Assembly: GCA_036796435.1 (NCBI GenBank)
Contig: DAIRCY010000030.1
Coordinates: 1-27,932, forward strand
Direction of reading: 5' to 3'
Source of the DNA: JAJYVT01 sp036796435
Lineage (GTDB): Bacteria; Actinomycetota; Acidimicrobiia; Acidimicrobiales; RAAP-2
Length of the DNA stretch: 27,932 nucleotides
Below, piece after piece: positions 7,573 through 14,343 of the stretch. The position numbers and the translations under genes are program-made. Below the pieces are notes generated by a model. The model did not search any database, had not been told where the DNA came from, and was given only the letters and a program-made list of their open reading frames with translations. Every line of letters begins with the position of its first letter. The stretch's first letter is position 1.

Positions 7573-8621
7573 CGGAGCTCCTCCAGTGCGAAGAGCACGT
7601 CGTCGGGCGCGACATCGTGGACGACGGCGACCCCGTCGGGCCCGTCGAGCACGAAGGTGAGGTCGTGGGAAGCCTTCTTGTCCCTTGCCATGAACGCCAG
7701 GAGCTCCTTCGGGTCGACGTCCGCCAGCTCGGCGGGGAACCGGTCGGACAACGCGAAGCGCGCGAGCACCTCGCGATGGAACGCCACCTGCGCGTCCCCG
7801 ATGCGGCCGAGACGGCGCGCGAGCAGAGCAGCGTAGACGAGCCCGACCGCGACCGCCTCTCCGTGGGCGAGCTGCGCGCCGCGTCCGAGCGCGACGGCCT
7901 CGAGGGCGTGCGCGAGGGTGTGGCCGTAGTTCAACAGGACCCGCCGTCCGGCCTCGCGCTCGTCGGACTCGACGAACGCCGCCTTGAGCGCCACACAACG
8001 CGCGATCTGCTCTTCCAGCGCGAGCCCCGGGAGCCCGGGCTCGCCGAGGAAGGTGTACTTCGCCATCTCGCCACGCCCCGAGGCCCACTCGCGCTGCGTC
8101 AGCGTCGACAGGTGCGCCGTGTCGCAGACGACGGCGCGCGGCTGCCAGAAGGCGCCCACGAGGTTCTTCCCCTCGGGGAGGTTCACGCCCGTCTTCCCGC
8201 CGATCGCCGCGTCGACCTGACAGAGGAGCGTCGTCGCCACGGTGCAGTAGGCGGTGCCGCGGTGGTAGCACGCCGCCGCGAAGCCGGCGAGGTCGGAGAC
8301 GACGCCGCCGCCGACGGCCACGACCACGTCGCCCCGCGCGAGGCCGTCGCGTGCGAATCCGGCGCAGAGCGCCTCCACGGTGTGCATCGTCTTCGCCCGC
8401 TCCCCGCTCGGCACGGTGTAGGTCTCGAAGGGCAGGCCGGGGTCGACGGAGGCGAACCAGCCGGTCGCGGCCACCTCGTCGTCGGCCACCACGGCGGCCT
8501 GGCGCGCTGCCGGCGCGGCCGTTGCGACGAGGCGGGCGAGCTCGCGCACCGCGCCTTTTCCCACGACGACGTCGTAGTGCGCGCTGGCCGCCGACACCGG
8601 CACGGTGATCACGTCGCTCAT
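7563..8621 (-). CDS. aroB: 3-dehydroquinate synthase
   Basis: This NAD- and divalent-metal-dependent enzyme converts DAHP to 3-dehydroquinate. The 352-residue protein shows the nucleotide-binding GGGVVSDLAGFAAACYHRG (residues 104-122), KTGVNLPEGKNLVGAFWQP (143-161) and the metal ligands E185 (GRGEMAKY), H234 (NYGHTLAHALE) and H253 (AHGEAVAVG). The ATG start overlaps the aroK stop (ATGA); the much longer open frame upstream is the aroK coding region read out of frame. All key residues appear intact. Confidence 0.97.
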   Translation of the reverse strand: MSDVITVPVSAASAHYDVVVGKGAVRELARLVATAAPAARQAAVVADDEVAATGWFASVDPGLPFETYTVPSGERAKTMHTVEALCAGFARDGLARGDVVVAVGGGVVSDLAGFAAACYHRGTAYCTVATTLLCQVDAAIGGKTGVNLPEGKNLVGAFWQPRAVVCDTAHLSTLTQREWASGRGEMAKYTFLGEPGLPGLALEEQIARCVALKAAFVESDEREAGRRVLLNYGHTLAHALEAVALGRGAQLAHGEAVAVGLVYAALLARRLGRIGDAQVAFHREVLARFALSDRFPAELADVDPKELLAFMARDKKASHDLTFVLDGPDGVAVVHDVAPDDVLFALEELRCT

Positions 8622-9214
8622 CGGCCGTTCGGCGCCACCGTCGTGGCGACCTCCTCGAGCACCTGGTCGGCCACAGCCCCCGGGTCCAGCCCGTCGACGT
8701 CGACGACCGCGTCGGCGACCTCCTGGTAGAGGGGACGGCGCTCGGCGTCGAGCCGGACGAGGGTGCCCGCGGGGTCGTGGTCGAGGAGGGGGCGGTGGTC
8801 GCCGGAGCCAGGAAGCGCCTCTGACGCAGCCACGGTGTCGGCGCGCACCCGCTCGAACAGCGTCGCAGGCGACGCACGCAACCACACCACCGTCCCCGCG
8901 CGCCGCAAGAGCGCGCGGTTCGCGGGGTCGAGCACGGCGCCGCCTGCGACGGAGACGACGGCGGGCGCGTCCCCCTGCAGTGCAGCCGCGAGCGCCTTGC
9001 TCTCGAGCGGCCGGAACGCCCGCTCCCCGCCCGATTCGAAGAGCTCCTTCACGGTGTGCCCGGAGAAGGCCTCGACCTCTTCGTCCGAGTCGAGGTAGCT
9101 CCAGCCGAGCCGGCTCGCCAGCAGGCGGCCGACGGTCGTCTTGCCGGCGCCCATCATCCCGACGAGCAGCACGCGGCGGGGGCGAGCGCGACTCGAAGCC
9201 GGCACCGCGCTCAT
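8618..9214 (-). CDS. aroK: Shikimate kinase
   Basis: The enzyme phosphorylates shikimate at the 3-OH. The 198-residue protein has a Walker A motif GMMGAGKTT (19-27), the shikimate-binding D44 region (DSDEEVE), R68 (FRPLE) and the lid/adenine region RRPLYQEVAD. The third substrate block reads AGG (90-92) where the family usually has GGG, a modest oddity. It is somewhat longer than typical (about 170-180) because of a ~14-residue N-terminal extension; the ATG at 9214 overlaps the aroC stop (ATGA), and a downstream start is possible but less well supported. Confidence 0.94.
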   Translation of the reverse strand: MSAVPASSRARPRRVLLVGMMGAGKTTVGRLLASRLGWSYLDSDEEVEAFSGHTVKELFESGGERAFRPLESKALAAALQGDAPAVVSVAGGAVLDPANRALLRRAGTVVWLRASPATLFERVRADTVAASEALPGSGDHRPLLDHDPAGTLVRLDAERRPLYQEVADAVVDVDGLDPGAVADQVLEEVATTVAPNGR

Positions 9215-10404
9215 GCGGGCTCGGGTGGCGACAGCGTGGCCCCGAGCGACGCGAGGTAGCCGTCCCGGTTCCGCACGAGCTCTTCGACCGAGTCCCCCCC
9301 AAACTTGCGTAGCGCCTCCCCCGCGAGGACGAGCGCCGTCATCGTCTCGGCGACGACGCCCATCGCGGGCACCGAGGTGACGTCGGTCCGCTCCTTGAAG
9401 CTCACGGCCGGCTCTTTGGTCGCGACGTCGACCGTCTCGATGACCGGCCGGCTGAGCGTGGCGAGCGGCTTCATCGCGGCGCGTGCGACGAGGAGCCCCC
9501 CGACCGTGATGCCGCCTTCGACCCCACCGGCACGCGCCGTCGTGCGGACGTACCCGCCCGATGTGGTGGCCGTGGGGTCGAGATAGATCGCGTCGTGGGC
9601 CTCGGAGCCGCGCCGCCGCGCGATGTCCCAGCCGTCGCCGATCTCCACGGCCTTCACGGCCTGGATGCTCATGAGGGCCTGGGCCAACAGCCCGTCGAGC
9701 TTGCGGTCCCACTGCACGTGGCTCCCGAGCCCCACGGGCACGCCGTAGGCGAGGACCTCGGCCACCCCGCCGAGCGAGTCCCCGTCCCTGGCGGCCGCCT
9801 TGACGGCGGCGACCATCCGCTCCTCGGCGTCGGGGTCGGCCGTCCTCACCTGGGATGCGTCGATCCGCTCGAGGTCCTCGGGCCGGGGCCTCGTGCCCTC
9901 CTTCGCCCGTTCGGGACCGAGCGCCACGGTGTGGCTCAGGATCTGGATGCCGAGACGTGCGAGGAGGAGCTTCGCCAGGGCCCCCGCCGCGACCCTCGCC
10001 GCGGTCTCGCGTGCCGAGGCCCGCTCGAGCACGTCACGTGCGTCGTCGAAGCCGTGCTTGAGCATGCCTGCGAGGTCGGCGTGGCCGGGGCGGGGCCTCG
10101 TGAGCACCGAAGACGGCGTACCGGGCGCAGGCGACATCTCCTCGGTCCACTTGCGCTCCCACTCGGTGTTGCCGATCTCGATGGCGACCGGCGAGCCGAG
10201 CGTCCTCCCGTGGCGGACGCCGCCGAGGAGCGTCACCTCGTCGGCCTCGAACCGCATGCGAGGGCCCCGCCCGAACCCGAGCCGTCGCCGTCGGAGCTCC
10301 TCGGCCACGTCCTCGACGGTCACCCGGAGCCCGGCGGGCAGCCCGTCGACCACGACCACGAGGGCCTTGCCATGGGACTCGCCGGCGGTCAGGAAGCGCA
10401 GCAC
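9211..10404 (-). CDS. aroC: Chorismate synthase
   Basis: It makes chorismate from EPSP using reduced FMN, the last common step to aromatic amino acids and also the entry point to menaquinone. The 397-residue protein opens with LRFLTAGESHGKALVVVVDG, and contains RRRLGFGRGPRM (RRQ-GxGRG-RM type signature), SPVAIEIGN, RPRPGHADL and the ASARETAARVAAGALAK signature near residues 129-145. The start is GTG at 10404, 28 bases after the prepilin peptidase stop. aroC leads the aroCKBQ block. Identification is secure. Confidence 0.97.
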   Translation of the reverse strand: MLRFLTAGESHGKALVVVVDGLPAGLRVTVEDVAEELRRRRLGFGRGPRMRFEADEVTLLGGVRHGRTLGSPVAIEIGNTEWERKWTEEMSPAPGTPSSVLTRPRPGHADLAGMLKHGFDDARDVLERASARETAARVAAGALAKLLLARLGIQILSHTVALGPERAKEGTRPRPEDLERIDASQVRTADPDAEERMVAAVKAAARDGDSLGGVAEVLAYGVPVGLGSHVQWDRKLDGLLAQALMSIQAVKAVEIGDGWDIARRRGSEAHDAIYLDPTATTSGGYVRTTARAGGVEGGITVGGLLVARAAMKPLATLSRPVIETVDVATKEPAVSFKERTDVTSVPAMGVVAETMTALVLAGEALRKFGGDSVEELVRNRDGYLASLGATLSPPEPA

Positions 10405-10432
10405 CTCACCACGCTACCGAGCCGCCGGGCGC

Positions 10433-11164
10433 CTAGCCGTGGAGCCAGAGGTGGCCGAGCCAGGCGCCCCACAGGACCCCGAACATCGTGCCCAGCGCCA
10501 GCGCGGGGGCGAACGGGAAGCGACGGCGACCGTGGGTCACGAGCACCGCAAGGCCCATGAGGGCGCCTGCGACGAACGCGGCGAGGAAGCCGAGGTAGAG
10601 CGGCGCGAAGCCGAGCCAGCCGAGCGCGCCGCCGCACAGGCCGGCTAGCCGGACGTCGCCGAACCCCATCGCCTTGGGCGAGATCCACCAGACCAGCGCG
10701 AAGACGGCGAAGGCGACGGCGGCACCGATCAGCGCATCGAGCGCCGGCCGCCACGAGTCATCCGCCGCGGAGGCCGCGAGCAGCGCGGCGCCGACGACCG
10801 CGGTCGCCGCGTAGACGAACCTGCGCGGGACGAGGCCGGTGCGCAGGTCGGTCACCGCCACCGTGAGGAGCGAAAGGGCGAGCACGCAGTACGCCGCGAG
10901 CTGCGGGACGGCACCGAGCCGCACCGCGGCGAGCGCGCATGCCGCCGCGGCGACCACCACCACCGCGGCGAGCTCCCAGCCCGCCGCCCGGCGCGGCGCG
11001 GGCTCACCCGCGACAGGTGCGACCGCCGATGCGGCGCCGCCGGCGACAGCCAGCTCGACGGAGCGCGCGGCGGGGCGACGGACCTTGCGCGCCAGCGTGT
11101 CGAGCAACGGGCCGGCAGCTCCCCCGCCGATCCCGCAGACGGCCACCACCCCCCAGGCCGTCAC
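10433..11164 (-). CDS. Prepilin peptidase (A24 family), short form without Cys-rich methylase segment
   Basis: A24 peptidases are membrane aspartyl proteases that cut class III leaders of type IV pilin-like proteins. The 243-residue protein is mostly hydrophobic, with about seven membrane segments, and has both catalytic aspartates: D106 in VTDLRTGLVP and D170 in the GFGD signature MGFGDVRLAG. The N-terminal part lacks the CxxC pairs and the GSFLNV-type motif of the bifunctional peptidase/methyltransferase. The first ~65 residues are a low-complexity, alanine-rich stretch with one hydrophobic run. The GTG start is seven bases after the NifU-domain gene stop, with no clear ribosome binding site. 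No pilin gene is in the window, so the substrates are unknown. Confidence 0.85.
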   Translation of the reverse strand: MTAWGVVAVCGIGGGAAGPLLDTLARKVRRPAARSVELAVAGGAASAVAPVAGEPAPRRAAGWELAAVVVVAAAACALAAVRLGAVPQLAAYCVLALSLLTVAVTDLRTGLVPRRFVYAATAVVGAALLAASAADDSWRPALDALIGAAVAFAVFALVWWISPKAMGFGDVRLAGLCGGALGWLGFAPLYLGFLAAFVAGALMGLAVLVTHGRRRFPFAPALALGTMFGVLWGAWLGHLWLHG

Positions 11165-11171
11165 GGTGTTT

Positions 11172-11810
11172 CTAGTAGTAGGGGTTCGCGCCCCCCGCGT
11201 GGTCCGTCACGTCGACCACCCGGGTGAGCTCCGGCACCTCTTCGCGCAGCGCCGCCTCGATGCCCTGGGTGAGGGTCATCCGCGACATCGCGCAGCCCTG
11301 GCACCCGCCCGAGAGGCGCAGGTACGCGACCCCGCCGCCCTCGTCCATCGCCACGAGGTCCGCGCGCCCGCCGTGGGAGGCGATCGACGGGTTCACTGCC
11401 TGCTCGAGCACCGCCGTGACCCGGCTCCCGAGCGGCCCCTCGAGACCGGCGGCCATCACGTCTGCTGGGACGCCGAGCTCCTCGGGCGCCGGGGTGTTCG
11501 GGTTCACGAGGACGAGACCGCCCTCCCCCTCGGCGCTCCACTCGAGCCGCGCGCCGCGCAACCTGTCCACGCTCTCCTTCGGGACCACGACCGTGAGGTC
11601 GCCGTCTTCGAAGACCGCGTCGTCGTCGCCGGCGTCGGTCGCAGACTGGAAGTAGAGGTCGTAGACGAACTGGGCGTGCTGCACGCCGCGCACCTCGAGC
11701 CACAGCGCGAGGTGCTCGGCGTCCCGCTCGTCCGCGAGCGCCGCACGGACCACCTCCCGCGCTTCGGGCATCAGGGTGACGACAGCAAGTTGCTCAGCGG
11801 TCCGTGCCAT
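11172..11810 (-). CDS. NifU-domain Fe-S cluster carrier (NfuA-like)
   Basis: Proteins of this type carry [4Fe-4S] clusters to target enzymes. The 212-residue protein has an N-terminal domain resembling the A-type/HesB fold (roughly residues 10-100, without the usual cysteine triad) and a C-terminal NifU domain. The latter has the cluster-binding CxxC in LSGGCQGCAMSRMTL and a terminal VVDVTDHAGGANPYY block. The ATG at 11810 has no Shine-Dalgarno sequence; instead TACAAT lies six bases upstream, so it probably starts a leaderless transcript and the long minus-strand gene chain. Family assignment is strong; the specific role is inferred. Confidence 0.88.
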   Translation of the reverse strand: MARTAEQLAVVTLMPEAREVVRAALADERDAEHLALWLEVRGVQHAQFVYDLYFQSATDAGDDDAVFEDGDLTVVVPKESVDRLRGARLEWSAEGEGGLVLVNPNTPAPEELGVPADVMAAGLEGPLGSRVTAVLEQAVNPSIASHGGRADLVAMDEGGGVAYLRLSGGCQGCAMSRMTLTQGIEAALREEVPELTRVVDVTDHAGGANPYY

Positions 11811-11816
11811 GGGGCC

Positions 11817-11822
11817 ATTGTA
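11817..11822 (-). promoter_or_regulatory. Candidate -10 element (TACAAT) for a leaderless nfuA-like mRNA
   Basis: TACAAT ends six bases before the ATG at 11810, the spacing expected if transcription starts on the A of the start codon. No ribosome binding site is present. A -35 box is not obvious. This would be the head promoter of the fourteen-gene minus-strand chain. Confidence 0.5.
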
Positions 11823-11827
11823 CGGGC

Positions 11828-11833
11828 TAGGGT
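11828..11833 (+). promoter_or_regulatory. Candidate -10 element (TAGGGT) for the Cys-rich protein gene
   Basis: TAGGGT lies eight bases before the ATG at 11842 and no Shine-Dalgarno sequence is visible. It is close to, and points away from, the TACAAT box of the divergent gene. The start codons of the two genes are only 31 bases apart. Weak match, supported mainly by the recurring spacing in this window. Confidence 0.35.
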
Positions 11834-11841
11834 CCGCCGCG

Positions 11842-12588
11842 ATGACGACCGGCCGACGCGGCGTGCCCGTGCACGAGTGGGTGAGCTTCGAGGATCCCGA
11901 CGAGGACCGCACCTGGGTGTTCGACGTGACCTTCCTCACCAGCCGCTGGACCTGCATCTACGGCCGCGGATGCCAGGGGGTGCTCACCGAGCCCGCACCC
12001 GAGCTCGTCCACGGGTGTTGCTCCTACGGGGCGCATTTCGTCGACGCTGCCGACGTGCGGCGCGTGGAGCAGGTCGCCGCGACCCTGACCTCGAAGGAGT
12101 GGCAGTTCCGGGGCCGTGCCGAACGCAAGGGCATCACGCGCACGACCAAGAAGGGCGAGACGGTGACCCGTCTCGTTGACGGTGCGTGCATCTTCTTGAA
12201 CCGGCCCGGCTTCCCGACGGGCCCGGGCTGCGCGCTCCACCAGGCCGCGCTCTCGCGGGGGGAGCGTCCACTCGACTTGAAGCCCGAGGTCTGCTGGCAG
12301 CTCCCGCTGCGCCGCGAGGACCAGGTCGCCGACGACGGCCACGTCACCTCCACGCTCGGTCAGTGGGACCGGCGTCACTGGGGGGCGGGCGGCGAGGAAT
12401 TCGCATGGTGGTGCACCGAGTCCCACGAGGCCTTCGTCGGGACGAAGCCGGTCTACGAGGAGATGGCCGACGAGCTCGTGGCGATGACGAGCAAGAAGGT
12501 CCACCGCACGCTCACGGCCTACCTCGAGGACCGTCGCCGCCGGGTCCGAGCGCCGCTCCCCCACCCGGCCGTCCGGCGCCGCGACTGA
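11842..12588 (+). CDS. Cysteine-rich protein of unknown function (YkgJ-like cysteine pattern)
   Basis: The 248-residue protein has an early cluster C38-x5-C44-x14-CC(59-60), later cysteines in GACIFLNRP and GPGCALHQAAL, and a KPEVCWQLPL block. CALH-x-AL followed by KP-x-VCW-x-LP resembles YkgJ-type putative zinc/iron-binding proteins, though I could not confirm the family. It is rich in tryptophan and charged residues, has no signal peptide or membrane segment, and should be cytoplasmic. I chose ATG 11842 over an upstream in-frame ATG (11776) because the latter lies inside the divergent nfuA-like gene. The protein ends with an arginine-rich tail. The stop is followed at once by an 18-bp repeat. 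Confidence 0.82.
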   Translation: MTTGRRGVPVHEWVSFEDPDEDRTWVFDVTFLTSRWTCIYGRGCQGVLTEPAPELVHGCCSYGAHFVDAADVRRVEQVAATLTSKEWQFRGRAERKGITRTTKKGETVTRLVDGACIFLNRPGFPTGPGCALHQAALSRGERPLDLKPEVCWQLPLRREDQVADDGHVTSTLGQWDRRHWGAGGEEFAWWCTESHEAFVGTKPVYEEMADELVAMTSKKVHRTLTAYLEDRRRRVRAPLPHPAVRRRD

Positions 12589-12594
12589 GCTGAG

Positions 12595-12631
12595 TCGGCG
12601 GTCAGTCGTCGAATCGGCGGTCAGTCGTCGA
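12595..12631. repeat. Direct repeat (2 x 18 bp, period 19) at the end of the zinc-ribbon gene
   Basis: tcggcggtcagtcgtcga occurs at 12595-12612 and again at 12614-12631 with one base between. The right copy contains the stop codon and last two Asp codons of the minus-strand gene at 12621; the left copy repeats that gene end outside the reading frame. It looks like a recent local duplication or a slippage product. Confidence 0.9.
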
Positions 12632-12830
12632 GCGGGTCCTTCTCCCAGTCGTCGTGGGAGGGCGCGAGAGAGCCGAGGATCCGGTCGTACTGGTCCTCCT
12701 CGGCGAGGCACCACGAGGCGTGCACGTCTTCGGGCTCGGCACCGCATTCCGGGCACCGCTCCGAAGCGGTGGTGACCGAACGCTTGAGGCTTCGCGCTTC
12801 TTCGAAGCGCCGATGGCGTCCCTTCTTCAC
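12621..12830 (-). CDS. Small zinc-ribbon-like protein, unknown function
   Basis: The 69-residue protein starts with a basic stretch (KKGRHRRFEEARSLKR), then has a probable zinc site with CPECG, a nearby His and a later Cys (HASWC), and ends in an acidic tail (WEKDPLDD). The basic head suggests nucleic acid or ribosome contact, but that is inference. I chose the GTG at 12830 because GGGAG lies five bases upstream and its first bases overlap the stop of a possible upstream small ORF (GTGA). No close family is recognised. High GC at third codon positions supports coding. Confidence 0.7.
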   Translation of the reverse strand: MKKGRHRRFEEARSLKRSVTTASERCPECGAEPEDVHASWCLAEEDQYDRILGSLAPSHDDWEKDPLDD

Positions 12831-12952
12831 GACCACTCCCTTTTGCCCGCCCGGGCCCGAGACGCTTGCTCGACCGAGCCGGGGGCCATGTAGACGACCT
12901 GGGCCGACACCGACCCACCGCTCCCTGCGGCGGGGCCAGGCCGTCCGGCCAT
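12827..12952 (-). CDS. Possible 41-residue small ORF coupled to the zinc-ribbon gene
   Basis: An ATG at 12952 opens 41 codons that stop as GTGA on the start of the next gene. GAGGGA lies about six bases upstream, a good ribosome binding site, and about four in five codons end in G or C. The peptide (MAGRPGPAAG... to ...AGKREWS) is Gly/Ala-rich and resembles nothing I know. Against it: TACAAT overlaps this ATG and could instead be a -10 box, which would put the transcript start inside the ORF. In that case an internal ATG at 12889 (20 residues, same stop) is the alternative. Confidence 0.38.
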   Translation of the reverse strand: MAGRPGPAAGSGGSVSAQVVYMAPGSVEQASRARAGKREWS

Positions 12953-12956
12953 TGTA
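12951..12956 (-). promoter_or_regulatory. Candidate -10 element (TACAAT) upstream of the zinc-ribbon gene
   Basis: TACAATGGCC here is identical over ten bases to the candidate promoter of the nfuA-like gene. If it is a -10 box, transcription would begin near 12944 and give a leader of about 115 bases before the GTG at 12830. This competes with the small ORF starting at 12952. Confidence 0.35.
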
Positions 12957-13020
12957 GTCCCTCGCCGTAGCCGTGCCCGTCGCCACGGGACCTCCGTGCG
13001 AGGACCGCTGGACCGCTCGT

Positions 13021-13026
13021 AAGCTG
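13021..13026 (+). promoter_or_regulatory. Candidate -10 element (TAAGCT) for the 70-residue protein gene
   Basis: TAAGCT ends eight bases before the ATG at 13035, and there is no Shine-Dalgarno sequence. It fits the recurring TAnnnT-spacer-start pattern. The remainder of the ~80-base gap to the minus-strand small ORF shows nothing else I can name. Confidence 0.35.
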
Positions 13027-13034
13027 CGTCGACG

Positions 13035-13247
13035 ATGGATTTCGACCCGCACGCGATGGTCGCCCGGTTCCGTGAACGTGCCGAGGCAGTGAAGGATCGG
13101 GGTCTGCCGCCGGTGGAAGGTCCCGAGCGCCAACGGTTCAGAGAGCAGGCGCAGCTCGACTACATGGACTTCGCCATGATCGGCGATGCGGAGGTGACGC
13201 TCGACGACGGCGTCCTGACGCTCCGGGTCGATCTCCGGCCGAAGTAG
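13035..13247 (+). CDS. Small protein of unknown function (70 residues)
   Basis: The protein is soluble, with a charged helical first half (MVARFRERAEAVKDRG) and a second half predicted to form strands (AEVTLDDGVLTLRVDLRPK). It has no cysteine, signal or membrane segment, and I do not recognise the family. It stands alone: it is convergent with the flavin reductase-like gene, with only ten bases between the stops, and divergent from the zinc-ribbon gene. Support comes from high third-position GC, a clean start with a candidate leaderless promoter, and a good fit in the gap between flanking genes. Confidence 0.72.
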   Translation: MDFDPHAMVARFRERAEAVKDRGLPPVEGPERQRFREQAQLDYMDFAMIGDAEVTLDDGVLTLRVDLRPK

Positions 13248-13257
13248 GCGGGCCGCC

Positions 13258-13791
13258 TCAACCGCCGTAGTTCATCCGGGTGTCCTCCATCCGGAGCACG
13301 GGCCCCACGTCGCCCTCGGGTCCTCCCACCGCGACCACCTCGCCGACGAAGAGGTCGTGGCTCCCGAGCTCGAGACGGTGACGGACCTCGCAGTCGAGCC
13401 AGGCGACCGCGCGCCCGAGGACCGGGGCCCCGGTCACGTGGACCTCGACGGGCTCGTCGCCGATGGACGCCACGGCGCCGCCCTCGGTCGTCACCTCCGA
13501 GTCCGGCACCGGCTTCACGAACCGGCGGACGACATTGCGGTCCTCCCGGCGCAGGAGGCTCAGCGCGAAGGCGCCGCCCGACGCGATCAACCCGTGGGTC
13601 ACCGAGGACACGTCGATCGCGACGCCGACCAGCTTCGGCTCCGTCGCGACCTGGACCGCGAGGCTCGCGGTCATCAGGTTCACTCTGCCGGCCGACGCGC
13701 TCCCCACCACGTACAGCCCCGTCGGCATCGCCCACAGGACCCGGCGGCGGAGGCGGTCGTCGAGCTCGCCCCGGTGCGCACCGGTCGTCAT
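13258..13791 (-). CDS. Flavin reductase-like FMN-binding split-barrel protein
   Basis: The 177-residue protein fits the flavin reductase-like domain: MPTGLYVVGS...NLMTASLAVQVATEPKLVGVAID near the start, then a THGLIASGGAFALSLL block, a DCEVRHRLELGSHDLFVGEV stretch and a C-terminal RMEDTRMNYGG. Relatives pass electrons from NAD(P)H to FMN, often for a partner monooxygenase, but no partner is adjacent, so the substrate is unknown. The ATG at 13791 has a strong GGAGG site, and follows the membrane-anchored unknown gene by ten bases at the end of the menD-tyrS group. Confidence 0.85.
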   Translation of the reverse strand: MTTGAHRGELDDRLRRRVLWAMPTGLYVVGSASAGRVNLMTASLAVQVATEPKLVGVAIDVSSVTHGLIASGGAFALSLLRREDRNVVRRFVKPVPDSEVTTEGGAVASIGDEPVEVHVTGAPVLGRAVAWLDCEVRHRLELGSHDLFVGEVVAVGGPEGDVGPVLRMEDTRMNYGG

Positions 13792-13801
13792 CGCCCCTCC
13801 A

Positions 13802-14320
13802 TCAGAACGCCGATGTCCCTGTGAGATCGGGGGCCGTCGTGGTCGTCGTCGGCACCGTCCGACCGGTGAGCAGTGCGATACGCCGCAAGGCGCGATCGAA
13901 GAGGGCCGTCGCGCGGGAACGATCTCGGGAGGAGACGCCGAGGAGCGGTGCGCGCGCCGAGCGGGCGCGGTAGCAGGACTCCGCCGCGTCGTACTCGAGG
14001 CCGTAGGCGCGCGCGAGGAGCTGGGTGACCATCGAGTCCGGAGAGGGAAGGTCGCCGTTGTATGTCTGCGCGTCGTCGGCCATCGCCGCGCACACCGTGT
14101 GGACCGCACCGATGCCCCTGTGGGCAGCGAGCACCTTCCCGAGGTCCCTGCCGTCGCCCTCGAGCGTGCCCACGTCCTGGCCGAGGCTGGAGCTCTTGAC
14201 CCAGCTCTCGAGTCGTTGCGCCGGCGAGCCGGGACGCGCGTGACCGAGCGTCACGAACGCGACGACCCCGATGGCGACGACGACGAGGGCGCCGACCCAG
14301 AGCCATGCCCTGGCGATCAC
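13802..14320 (-). CDS. Membrane-anchored protein of unknown function
   Basis: The 172-residue protein has one N-terminal hydrophobic segment (residues ~6-24, WLWVGALVVVAIGVVAFVTL) after a short basic start, so it is a signal anchor with the rest probably outside. The body is helical and charged with two cysteines (TVCAAM and ESCYRAR) that could form a disulphide, and a threonine-rich tail (PTTTTTAPD). I chose the GTG at 14320; the frame runs open upstream only inside tyrS. It is joined to tyrS through a nine-codon mini-ORF. No family recognised. Confidence 0.7.
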   Translation of the reverse strand: MIARAWLWVGALVVVAIGVVAFVTLGHARPGSPAQRLESWVKSSSLGQDVGTLEGDGRDLGKVLAAHRGIGAVHTVCAAMADDAQTYNGDLPSPDSMVTQLLARAYGLEYDAAESCYRARSARAPLLGVSSRDRSRATALFDRALRRIALLTGRTVPTTTTTAPDLTGTSAF

Positions 14321-14343
14321 CTGCGCCGGACCGCACTCGTCAT
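14317..14343 (-). other. Mini-ORF bridging tyrS and the next gene
   Basis: An ATG overlapping the tyrS stop (ATGA) opens eight codons (MTSAVRRR) and stops with a TGA overlapping the GTG start of the next gene (GTGA). It could pass reinitiating ribosomes from tyrS to the downstream gene. It may be chance; no promoter or ribosome binding site is visible. Confidence 0.3.

Noticed and set aside
8618..9712. Extended aroK frame of 364 codons
   Set aside because: The extra part is out-of-frame aroC and is an Arg/Gly-rich shadow. The ATGA overlap at 9214 marks the start.
13248..13257. Terminator between the 70-residue gene and the flavin reductase-like gene
   Set aside because: The convergent gap is only ten bases and cannot form a hairpin.
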